Shown one piece after another: positions 54,487-64,000 of a DNA stretch of 64,000 nt. This DNA is from Ceratotherium simum simum. Its lineage: Eukaryota; Chordata; Mammalia; Perissodactyla; Rhinocerotidae. Both the position numbers and the translations under genes were made by a program. The first letter of the stretch is position 1. Each line of letters opens with the position of its first letter. The stretch is from positions 6,399,928 to 6,463,927 of the forward strand of contig NW_004454160.1 in the NCBI RefSeq assembly GCF_000283155.1, written 5' to 3'. The notes below the pieces were generated by a model that was given only the letters and a program-made list of their open reading frames with translations, was not told the origin of the DNA and made no database searches.

Positions 54487-56035
54487 TTTGTGTTCAACAT
54501 CACCTTCATGTGTTGTGAGGTATATAAGATGGATATGTGAAATGAACCTTAAGCCATTGCATTTTACTGAAGAGATGAGACTCACATTATTAGAGAATAA
54601 GACACTTTATAATTAATAATCAAATGTTCATTGAAATATGGTTCAGAAATAGAGATTAGTCATGACTGAAATTCACTATTTTTGCTCTTGATGTTTGTTT
54701 GGAGGTGATGATCCCTCTTTCTCTTGTTCATATTATGTGATTGATTTTGGCTCTTAGGCTTTTAGCTGTAAATCAGCCTGTTTTAACATTGATACACTTT
54801 TCTCTTTCTCTGTTTTCCATCCCCAGTTTATGTTGTATGGTTTCAAGGTAGGGTATCTGAATTAGTAACGGCAGGAGAGAATTAGATGTGGACAAATTTA
54901 TTTGACTCTGACTAGACTTTATGTTCTTTATCTGTAAAATAACATCAGCTCCAAGTTAAAACTTTTTCATGTTATCTTACCTGCTTAGAAAAATCCTCTC
55001 GGGTAATATTATCCTCAAATTTTTTTTTTAAACAAGCGAGGCCACTAAGCAGAGAGGTAAAATTATACTAAAATGTGACTCTCTCATATGGAAATAATAG
55101 CACAGCCTCAGATAGATGCCTTCAGGGGCTAGACAGGTGACTAGTATAAGACATATGGAGTATCAAAGCTTGCCCGGCCTAAAATCAGTAACAGCTGAAT
55201 TTAAAAAATACTCTTTCCTGGTCAAATAATGCTAGATAGGCTGCCAGTTTTCTACCCTTGTCCTAACTCAGAATCCGATTAGTTACTTTTGAGTTGGTGA
55301 TAATTAATTTATAATTAGTTTGACTGATTTCATAATTTTAAAAGCTTAAGTGCATTTAAAAACTTAGGTAAACTTTCCCCTTTAGAGTGTTTCAGGAAGC
55401 TATATTGTAATGTTTTAATGAAGCGTCATTAGAATGATCAGCATTGTTTTTACTATCTAGTTAGACAAGAAACAAATGCAAGAGAATTTTCTGATTACAA
55501 ACTGTGTAGTCAAATTTGGTAAATAGATTGAAATACTTGAATAAATGGTGGTTAGCAAGTTCACAATAGACTATTTAACCTATGACATGGGTGCTTTCAG
55601 AATTTTACTAGTTCTGTTCCAAACCAGGTTATAATATGCTTCTGGAATTTACCTACCTGTTCTTCCCACCTCTAAAAAGTCAAGTTTTTACATGTTGAAA
55701 ATGGAGTTAGATGAGTGGTTCTCAATTGATGTGTCACAGTAGCATGCCACACTTGAGCTCTTCACAGATCTACTGCCAAATTTTGAACAATGTGTGAAAT
55801 TTATTTTTGTTACAATTGCATGTTTGTTGCCTGTGAGATCCACTGTTGAGTCCACTGGGTCGTTTAATGTGGCATAAAACATAATGCAACTTGATTAGGT
55901 TGCTTATCCTTGCACAAGCTGGGGATAAAGTCAGTCTGATGCCCAGGAAAGTTGTATGAAGACTTTGCCTTTTCAGTAGAGAGCGCGGTCAAGGTAGTAA
56001 ACAGATTTACTCATACACAGTAGTTTTGTGATGGG
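54487..56035. other. Mostly unassigned intronic sequence
   Basis: No exon is visible. A MIR-like trace ('ttctttatctgtaaaata') occurs near 54,923. A hAT-like 'gagtggttctcaattg' end begins near 55,711, but no matching right end was found. Confidence 0.4.
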
Positions 56036-56039
56036 AGAC

Positions 56040-57030
56040 TAACATATAGGTATATTTTTAATGATATGTGTAATTTTTAAAGTAAATGTTCTATTGAAAT
56101 ACACATAAACAAAAGTGTAAAAATCTATATAGTTCAGTGAATATGCATATGAATATAGTTCAGTAAACACACTTGTAAATCCAGATTCTGGAGAAATCTC
56201 ATTCTCCAGGATGAGAAACACTACATTACTAGCACCCTATAAGCTGTCTTTGTGTCCCCTTCCAGTCACTACCTATGATCCTGACTTCTACCATAGGTTA
56301 ATTTTGCCTGTTTTTAAACTTTATTTAAATGGAACTAAACAGTTATGTACTAGTTTGTGAGTGAATGCTTTTGCTCGACATGGTGAAATTATTTGTGTTG
56401 CTTATGATTGTAGTTTGTTCATTGTCTTCACAGCATTCATTGTATGAATATACTAAAATTTGTTTATCCATTCAAATGTTGATGAACATTTGGGTTTTTA
56501 ATACTTTTTTACTATTATGAATGTGTTCATGGAAGCTCTGCTTTAATATGTCTCCTGGTGAACATATGCCCACACTTCTGTTGGTTATGTATACTAGTGT
56601 AGGCTTGCTGAGTCATAGGTTGCATGTAAGGTCAGGTTTACTAGATATTGCCCAACAGCTTTCTGAAGTGGTTTTATCAATTTATGCTTCTCCTAGTAGT
56701 GTTTGAGATTTTTAATTGCTTCATATTCTCACTAATACTTGATATTATCTTTGACATTTTAGCCATGCTGATGGGTGTCTAGTAGTATAGCATTGTAGTT
56801 TAATTTGCATTTCCCTGATAACCTGTAAAATTGAGCGTCTTTTTGTATGTTTATTGGCCTTTGGATATCTTTTATTGTGATGTGCCTGTTCAAGTTTTGC
56901 CCATATTTTTTTCCTGTAGGTTGTCTGCCCTTTCCCCAGTGCTTTTATAGAATTCTTTGTATATTCCAAGCATGAGTCCTTTGTCAGATATACATCCTGT
57001 TTTGTGGTTTGCCTAGTATTGTATTTTTAA
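56040..57030 (-). mobile_element. LINE-1 (L1M-type) 3' region, antisense
   Basis: 'caccctataagctgtcttt', 'gtttgttcattgtcttcac', 'tgaacatttgggtttttaa', 'agtcataggttgcatgtaag', 'tatttgcatttccctgat'-type wording and 'gagtcctttgtcagatat' follow the antisense L1 order. Confidence 0.65.
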
Positions 57031-57204
57031 AACTTGAATTTATTTTAGCTTTTGAATAAGTAGTACTTTTACATGACTCAAAAAAGTATGCAAATCCAAA
57101 TAGTGAAAAGCCTCCCTCCCACTCCTTGTCCTCATCCAGTTCCTATCTCCCCCAACATATGACATGTATTAACAGTATATTTGTCCTTCCAGTACCTCCA
57201 AATG

Positions 57205-58030
57205 ATTTTTGACAAGGGTACCACATCCATTCTGTGGGGGAAGGAATAGTTTCTTCAACAAATCATGTTGGGACAACTGGATTTCCATGTGCAAAAGAAT
57301 GAAGTTGGACCACCATATAAAAAAATTAACTCAAAATGGATCAACAATCTAAATATAAAAGCTAAACCCATAAAACTCTTAAAAGAAAACGTAGGGGTAA
57401 ATTTTCATGACTTGGGATTTGACAGTGGATCCTTAGATATGACACCAAAAGCACGAGCAAGAAAAGAAAAAATTGATAAACTGGACTTCATCAAAATTAA
57501 AATTTTTATAATCAAAGAACATTATCAAGAAGGTGAAAAACAACCTACAGAATGGGAGAAAATACTTGTTTAATCATATGTCAGGTAAGAGTGTAGTACC
57601 TAGAATATATAAAGAACGCTTACAACCTAATCATAAAGACAAAGAATCCAATAAAATAATGAGAAAAAGATCTAAATAGACAGTTCTCCAAAGAAGATAT
57701 ACATGTGGCCAATAAGCACATGAAAAGGTGCTCAAGATCATTAGTCAGTAGAGATTTAAATCAAAACCATAAGATACCACTTCACATCTCCTAGAATGGC
57801 TCTAATAAATCAAGAAGTATTGGCAAGGGTGTGGAGAAATTAGAGCCCTTGTACATTGCTGGTGGGAATGTAAAATGGAGCTGTCATTATGGAAAACAGT
57901 TTGGTGGTGATGGTTGGGTGGTTGCACAACATTGTGAATGTAATTAATGCTACAGAATTGGATACGTGAAAATGGTTAAAATGGCAAATTTTATGTTTAT
58001 TTTGCCACAGTAAAAAAAAACTTAAAAAAA
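57205..58030 (+). mobile_element. LINE-1 3' end, sense
   Basis: A 102-codon open frame (57,265-57,573) reads like the C-terminal part of L1 ORF2 (MLGQLDFHVQKNE, KLDFIKIKIFII). Further ORF2-end words follow ('ccaataagcacatgaaaagg', 'ggcaagggtgtggagaaat', 'gctggtgggaatgtaaaatg'), then an L1M 3' UTR ('tgcacaacattgtgaatg', 'tggttaaaatggcaaatttt') and an A-run at about 58,011-58,028. Broken and 5'-truncated. Confidence 0.82.
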
Positions 58031-58064
58031 GTTTGTTTTTCATTCCAGAGATTTAAAAACTATA

Positions 58065-58715
58065 TAGAATCAATTCTCGTTTGTCGATTCTGTGTTTTAG
58101 AATTCACCTACTCACTAAAATTGAGTTGTAACCCCAAAATCAGTAATTGTGGCACTTTCTCATTTGTGGACGTGCACAAAGTGGCAAAAAATTTGAGTCA
58201 CCCAATGTATGTGTTCCTAGCTGAGGTAGAACAGGGAGATGCTCTGCCTTCTTTCAGCTCTCATATTGAGACTAGTATCCTTCTTGTGGTCAATTTTGTG
58301 CCATGTTTTTCTAATTTTTGTGCTAGTGTTTTGTGTGTTGGTGATTTTACTGTTTAAAATGGCCCCCAGGCGTAGAGCTAAAGTTTCTCTAGTGTTCTAA
58401 GTGTTAGAAGGCTGTGTGTGCTTTGTGCAGAAAATACATGTTAGATAAGTCTTATACAGGCATTTATAGTGTTGTTGGAGTTATAATGCTGTTGGCTTGA
58501 ATTCACAGTTAATGAACCAAGAATATGTATTAAATAAAGTGTGTTTGAACAGAAATACATGTTAAACAAGGTTATGTATTGATTGGTTGATGAAAATGTC
58601 ATGACCAGAGGCTCAAAGGAAGCTAACCCTGTATTTCCCTTAGTGTATCCACTAATTCATTTTTGGTAGCAACTTTATAGAACATAACTACTGTGAAGAA
58701 TGAGACCTGACTCTA
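58065..58715 (+). mobile_element. Tigger-type mariner-like element
   Basis: The order 'aatcagtaattgtggcac', 'gttgttggagttataatg', 'atgaaccaagaatatgta', 'gattggttgatgaaaatgtc', 'ctaaccctgtatttccc' and 'catttttggtagcaactt' matches a Tigger 3' part. Only short open frames remain. Confidence 0.65.
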
Positions 58716-58859
58716 TGTAAATGCAAATAAACATAATTTTTATCTTTTATGTAAATAGCGACATTTAATTTTTTCATTTAAAAATGTATCTTGGAGATAC
58801 TATTTTGTTTTTGTTCTGAAACCTATTTTATCTGATAATAATATAGCCACTCTTTAAAC

Positions 58860-61310
58860 AGTATGTAAGAACGTAATTGAGATATAATTCACAAACTATA
58901 TAATTAACACATTTGAAGTGTATAGTTCAATGGTTTTTAGTATATTCACAGAGTTGTGCAACCAGTCACCACAGTCAATTTTAGAACATTTTCATCCCTC
59001 TGTGACGAAATTCTGTACCCATTAGTGGTCACTCCCGTTTATCCCCAGTACCTTTTGCCAGACCTAGAACAACTACTGATCTACTTTCTGTCTCTATAGA
59101 TTTGCCTATTCTGGACATTTCATATAAATGAGATTGTAAACTATGTGGTCTTTTTGTGACTGGCTTCTTTGATTTAGCACAAAGTGTTCAAAGTTCATAC
59201 ATGCTGTAGCATGCATCAGTACATTGTTTTTTAGGCTTGAATAATATTCCATTTTATGGCTATACCACATTTTGTTTATTCATCAGTTGATGAACATTTG
59301 AGTTGTTTCCCCTTTTTTTGACTATTATAAATAATGCTATGAACATTTTTGGACAGTTTTTGCATGAACATATGTTTTCATTTTTCTTGTATACATATTT
59401 AAGAGTGGAATTTTTGGGTTGTCTAGTAACTCTATATTTAATCTTTTGAGGAACTGCCCAACTATCTTCCGAAATGGCTATACCGTTTTACATTCCCGTC
59501 AGCAGTTTGTATGAGGGTTCCAGTTTTTCCATAATCGTGCTAACAGTTGTTATTGTGTCTTTTTTATTAGAACCACCCTAGTGTGTGTGAAGTAGTATCT
59601 CATTCTGGTTTTAATTTACATTTTCCTGATGGATAGTGATGTTGAGCATCTTCTCATGTGCTTATTGTATTTATATATCTTTGAAGAAGTATCTGTTCAT
59701 ACGTTTGCCCATTGTTTAATTGGATTATTTGACACTATTAAGTTGTCAGAGTTCTTGTGTGTTCTGATAGTAGATTCTTATATCTGATTTGCATGTATCT
59801 TCTATTTGTGGGTTGTCTTTCACTTTTTTGATGGTGTCATTTGCTGCATAAAAGTTTTTTTTTTTTTAAACCTTGCCATTTTTTTTGAACTTTTTTTATT
59901 GTGGAAAAAAATATAACAAAATTTGCTATTTTATCCATTATTATGTGTACAACTCATTGGCATTAATTACATTCATAGTGTTGGCAGCACAAAAGTTTTT
60001 GTGCTGAAGTCCAATTTCCATGAAGTTCAATTTATTTTTCCTTTTGTGTTCTTATGTTTGATACCATTATCTGAAAAACCATTGCCTAATCCAAGGTCGT
60101 GAAGATGTGCTCTTATGTTTTCTTCTAAGAGCTTTACAGTTTTAGCTCTTACATTTGGATCCATGATGCAGTTGAGTTAATTTTTGTGTGTAAAATTTGT
60201 GTGTGAGGTGAGGATCCAGTTTTATTTTTTTGCATGGGAATATTGTTGTCCCAGCACCATTTATTGAAAAGACTATTCTGTCCCAATTAAATAAAATCAG
60301 TTGACCATAAAAGTGGGTTTTTATTTCTGGATTCTCAATTCCATTCCGTTGATCTATCTATATATATATCTTTCTGCTTGTAGCAAATTGTCCTGCTTAT
60401 TGTAGCTTTGTAGTAAGTTTTGACATTGGTAGTAAGTCCCCCACCTTTTTTCTTTTTCAAGATTGTTTTAGCTATTCTAGGTCCCTTGACTTTCCATATA
60501 AATTTTAGCATCGACTTGTCAATTTCTACAGAAAAGCCAGCCAGGATTTTGATAGTGACTGTGTTGAACTTGTCGGTCAGTTTTGAGTAGAACTGCCATC
60601 TTAACAATGTTAAGTCTTCTGATCCGTGAACATAGGATGTCTTTACATTTATTTAGGTCTTCTCTAATTTCGTTCAACAGTTTTATAGTTTTCAGAATAT
60701 AGGTTTTGCACTAAAATTATTTCTAAGTATTCTTTCTGATGCTATTGTAAATGAAATTGTTTTCTTAATTTTATTTATTTGGATTATTCATTATTCATTC
60801 AATGCATGAAAATACAATTGAGTTTTGTACATTGATCTTTCATTCTTCAACAGATTCTGGGGATTATGTGGTAGGCCCCCCTTTGGAGGGCCATTATTCT
60901 GCCTATTGTAATTAGTAAAGCCACTACAGCTTTGTTATGGTTGCTGTTTGATTGATATATCTTTTCCCACCCTTCTACTTTGAACCTATTTGTATGTTTG
61001 GGTCTAAATTGTGTCTTTTGTAGACAGTGTATAGCTGGGTCTTTTTTTTTTTTTTCCAATCCAGCCTGCTAGTCTCTGTCTTTTGGTTGGATTGTTTAAT
61101 CCATTCGCATTTGATATTACTGTTAATACAGTTGGATTTATGCCTGCCATTTTGCTTTTCTTTTTCTATATGTCTCATATTTTTTGTTCTTCCATTTTTT
61201 CATTTCTGCCTTCTTTTGTGATACTGATCTTCTCTACTCCCAGGGCTGCCAGTTGTTGTTTGATTGTTTATTTGTTTAGTGACTTGAGTGGATCATTTTA
61301 GTGAAGCCAA
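58860..61310 (-). mobile_element. LINE-1, long antisense fragment (3' UTR into ORF2)
   Basis: About 2.4 kb reads continuously as antisense L1, from the L1M 3' part ('gtgcaaccagtcaccacag', 'ctggacatttcatataaatg', 'ggaactgcccaactatctt') into ORF2 antisense. Minus-strand residues at 60,335-60,607 (MLRWQFYSKLTDKFNTVTIKI... with IWKVKGPRIAKTILKKK) fit the ORF2 C-terminal half. Multiple lesions. Confidence 0.8.
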
Positions 61311-61795
61311 GTTTATTTTCCACTGCAGTGTGAAACCTTTGATGTCTCTTGTCAGAGGCCATAACCTTGGGCATTTGCTGTTACCCTGGGGTATTAGGAG
61401 GGCTCCTTTTGACTATTTCCTTAATCTCTGTTAAGCTCTCTGCCTCTGTTGGTATCACACTGAGCTGTTAGGTTCCACTAACTACTCTATTGTTTTGACA
61501 GTGCCCTGGGACATAACTTTTTCCACAGTCTGTTGTAATTAAATTCAGACCCCTTTCCCAGGTAGTTTTTGAGGTCTTTGAGGTTTTTTATGACCCCAGG
61601 ACGGCTCCTTTTTAGGTTCCTTGAGTCTCTCATAAAACTAGCTGGACTGTGGTTTAGCTTATGTTCTTATGGAGCTACTAGATTCCTCTTAATTGTTTGT
61701 CACCAAAATTTCCTCTGTTTATTTAAGAGTGCCGTTAGGTTTGATCTTTTGCATACTCTATTCCAAATAAAGTCAGTTCTCTTGGGAAGAGCTTC
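61311..61795. other. L1-flanking intronic sequence, unassigned
   Basis: The wording may continue the antisense L1 5' part but I cannot place it. No exon is recognised. Confidence 0.35.
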
Positions 61796-61809
61796 AGAAC
61801 TCTGTTCTT

Positions 61810-62079
61810 TTTTTGGTTTTTTGAGGAAAATTGGCCCTGAGCTAACATCTGTTGCCAATCTTGCTCTTTTTTTTTTTTTTTTTCTTTTTTCTACCCAAAG
61901 CCCCAGTAGATAGTTGTATGTCATGGTTGTACATCCTTGTAGTTGCTCTGTGTGGGATGCCACCTCAGCATGGCTTGGTGAGCAGTGCATAGGTCTGCGC
62001 CCAGGATCTGAACTGGTGAACCCTGGGCCTCCAAAGCGGAGCCTGTGAACCTAACCACTATGCTGTCAGGCCGGCCCCT
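61810..62079 (-). mobile_element. ERE SINE, form 4
   Basis: On the minus strand it starts AGGGGCCGGCCTGACAGC. The target duplication is AGAACTCTGTTCTT against AGAACTCTTTGTTCTT (61,796-61,809 and 62,080-62,095). Confidence 0.92.
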
Positions 62080-62095
62080 AGAACTCTTTGTTCTT

Positions 62096-62618
62096 AATAG
62101 CCTAACTCTCCCCCTGGGCAAATTCTCTGAGCCACTGCTCTGGAGCTGTAGGTGGGGTCAGTGGCTCACTTCTTGGGGTGACATCCTTGCTGTATGAGCA
62201 GGGTGCTGGGTGGGCTGCAGTAGCCTCTAGTCTTATTGGCTTGTCTCTCCTTAGGCATGGAAACTCTGCCCTATGAGCGAGTCAGCCAGTTGCCCCAGTA
62301 TTTTTGTTGTGCTGTACCTGGGACAGAGCTGTGCTCAATGAGTTGGGGCTGCGTGGAGGCAAGGGAGCTCTTGACCTCTTGGTCACACTACCTTGAATTT
62401 AGCATTTTCAGTCCAGAGCTGTGTGGGATGAGAAATGCTGATGGTCTGTCCCTCTTGGGGAAGGTATTACAGCCTTTGACTTGGAGCTTGTGGGAGAGGT
62501 CTTTCTGGCTATACCTGTTTAGAGTGTTGCTTTCATCGTGATGAGCTGGTGGGGTAAGAAGGGGAGTGGGTTGTGGCTTAAGTGCCACAGACTTGATTGT
62601 TTTTTTTTTACCAAGATG
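62096..62618. other. Unassigned intronic sequence
   Basis: The stretch is G/C-richer than its surroundings. Open frames of about 100 codons on the plus strand resemble no known protein. Confidence 0.4.
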
Positions 62619-62632
62619 TAGCATATTTTCTT

Positions 62633-62857
62633 TTTCTTTTTTTTTTTTTTTAAAGATTTTATTTATTTATTTTCTTTCCCCCCAAAGCCCCAGTAGATAG
62701 TTGTATGTCATAGCTGCACATCCCTCCAGTTGCTGCATGTGGGACGCGGCCTCAGCAAGGCCGGAGAATCGGTGCGTCGGTGCGCGCCCGGGATCCGATC
62801 CTGGGCAGCCAGCAGCGGAGCGCGCACACTCAACCGCTAAGCCACGGGGCCGGCCCC
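62633..62857 (-). mobile_element. ERE SINE, form 2
   Basis: On the minus strand it starts GGGGCCGGCCCCGTGGC, close to consensus. It has an exact 14-bp target duplication, TAGCATATTTTCTT (62,619-62,632 and 62,858-62,871). High similarity to the form 2 ideal suggests a young copy. Confidence 0.95.
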
Positions 62858-62874
62858 TAGCATATTTTCTTGAA

Positions 62875-63265
62875 TAAATTTTCTTTTTTTATTGTATGCC
62901 CTTAGGACAGTTTCTAGAGACTTTAAATCGTTGTTTTTTAAAGAATAATTTTCACCGGTTATAGTCGTTTTCTTGTGGAGGGACCTGTAGAGCTCCTCTC
63001 ACTACCTTTTCAAAAGTTGGTTCTGTCCTGCTTTTTTAATTCATGGCCTATCTTTTTTCATCCTTTTGCTTTCAATGTATTTATGTTTGTGTTTGAAGTG
63101 AGCCTCTCTTAGACACTATATTATTGGATCATGTTTTTATTTTATCCATTCTGCCAGTGTTTGTTTTTTAATTTGTGTCTTTAGGCTGTTTACATTTAAG
63201 GTAATATTTGATACGTTAGGGCTTAAATCTGCTCATATTTTTTTTGTTTGATTCCTCTGTTGTTT
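62875..63265 (-). mobile_element. LINE-1 ORF2 fragment, antisense
   Basis: 'ttgctttcaatgtatttatg', 'cttttttcatccttttgct', 'ttctgccagtgtttg' and 'tttacatttaaggtaatatt' are antisense ORF2 words. They parallel part of 60,850-61,150. Confidence 0.6.
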
Positions 63266-63270
63266 TCTTC

Positions 63271-63457
63271 TTTTTTTTTTTTTTGGTAAGGAAGATTAGC
63301 CCTAAGCTAACATCTGTTGCCAATCCTCCTCTTTTTGCTGAGGAAGATTGGCCCTGGGCTAACGTCTATGCCCATCTTCCTCCCTTTATATGGGATGCCG
63401 CCACAGCATGGCTTGACAAGCGGTGTGTTGGTGCACACCTGGGATCCGAACCCCGGA
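63271..63457 (-). mobile_element. ERE SINE, form 1, 5' truncated
   Basis: The antisense tail and body are present (GGTAAGGAAGATTAGCCC to CCTGGGATCCGAACCCC). The tRNA-like head is cut at about 63,457, where unrelated sequence starts. Confidence 0.88.
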
Positions 63458-63930
63458 TCCAGGGAAGGAGGAAGCATAGGGCTGACTCACGCCACTTTTT
63501 AGCTGCAGGGTAGGGGTGGAATCTCAGCTTCCTCCTGGGAATTTAGCATACAAGAGAAGGGGACGGGAAGTGGAGTGTTGACTTGCTCCGCAGCTTACCA
63601 CCTTATTCCTCTTTGTTATTGCCAAATGGGGTAGAAGTTCAGCTCCCTCTTAACTACCCACTGACGTGGAGGGGTAGGAATGTTTTTAGTGGTTTAGGTA
63701 AGAAATAATGTCAGCCTCAGTTAAAGTCTCTTTTATTTAAGTCACAGTGGTGAAGATGTTGAGGGTTTTTTTTTCTTTTCTTTGAACTTTATTGAGGGAT
63801 AATTGACAAAATTGTAAGATATTTAAAGTGTACATCATGATGATTTGATATACGTATACATTGTGGAAAGATTACTCCCATCTATTCAATTGATACATCC
63901 ATCACATAATTTTATTTTATTTATTTATTT
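63458..63930 (-). mobile_element. L1-associated sequence, antisense
   Basis: 63,770-63,905 reads as an antisense L1M end ('tttattgagggataattgac', 'aagtgtacatcatgatgatt', 'aagattactcccatctatt'). The part before that is less certain. Confidence 0.5.
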
Positions 63931-64000
63931 ATTTTTTTTTTTAAAGATTTTATTTATTTATTTTTTTCCCCCCAAAGCCCCAGTAGATAGTTGTATGTCA
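63931..64000 (-). mobile_element. ERE SINE, form 2, cut by the window edge
   Basis: The antisense tail 'taaagattttatttattta' is followed by CCCCAAAGCCCCAGTAGATAG, as in the copy at 62,633. The rest lies beyond 64,000. Confidence 0.9.

Larger units (their letters stand above)
39471..64000 (+). other. TRIM33: TRIM33 intron 1 (runs off the window)
   Basis: The intron begins at the GTGAGC donor. No frame in the remaining 24.5 kb encodes the expected next TRIM33 segment (the second RING half with its CPVC motif and the following B-boxes). The whole right part is therefore read as intron 1. A large first intron is usual for this gene. The first 700 bases are GC-rich and may hold regulatory sites; the rest is repeats listed separately plus unassigned sequence. 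Confidence 0.85.

Noticed and set aside
60335..61221. Several frames of 60-90 codons on both strands
   Set aside because: All lie in a long antisense L1 and fit pieces of ORF2 or its complement.

Overview
The window is mammalian nuclear DNA, almost certainly from a horse-family or other perissodactyl genome. The main reason is about 32 copies of one tRNA-derived SINE whose head reads GGGGCCGGCCC followed by a GTGG...GGTTAAG motif and a GGATCCCGGG B-box region. I recognise this as the equine repetitive element (ERE). L1, L2, MIR, MaLR/MLT1 and MST LTRs, Tigger and hAT-Charlie elements fill most of the rest. There are no bacterial-type genes, operons or CRISPR arrays.

Layout. Positions 1-38,280 are intergenic and repeat-rich. 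They hold two dead gene copies on the minus strand. One is a near full-length, broken retrocopy of carboxypeptidase N subunit 2 (CPN2, 25,059-27,138). The other is a cytochrome c (CYCS) processed pseudogene (about 34,100-34,960). Positions 38,280-39,830 are a CpG island interrupted by a 354-base assembly gap. The only live gene begins there: exon 1 of TRIM33 (TIF1-gamma), plus strand, coding sequence visible from 39,114 and ending at a GTGAGC splice donor at 39,471. Everything from 39,471 to 64,000 reads as TRIM33 intron 1; I found no second exon.

The most unusual object is inside that intron. Positions 51,578-54,477 are a Mutator-like (MULE/MuDR) DNA transposon with long terminal inverted repeats, an exact 9-bp target duplication (AAATTCTGC) and a decayed minus-strand transposase. 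The transposase has a FLYWCH-type zinc finger followed by a MULE catalytic domain, with the D, D and E residues still readable. Mutator-type elements with coding content are rare in mammals, and this one has few disabling mutations. An ERE later landed in its right terminal repeat, which gives a relative date.

ERE forms used below: form 1 has a body with a CTGTGGCGGCGTCCCATAT-like core; form 2 has a CAGCAACTAGAAGG core and an ACATACAACTATC stretch; form 3 has GGCCACTGATGAGTGG-like (antisense) wording; form 4 is intermediate between 1 and 2. ERE orientation is balanced upstream of TRIM33 (9 plus, 10 minus) but skewed in the intron (2 sense, 11 antisense). Family names for the older repeats are from memory of consensus wording; boundaries marked as approximate were set by eye.
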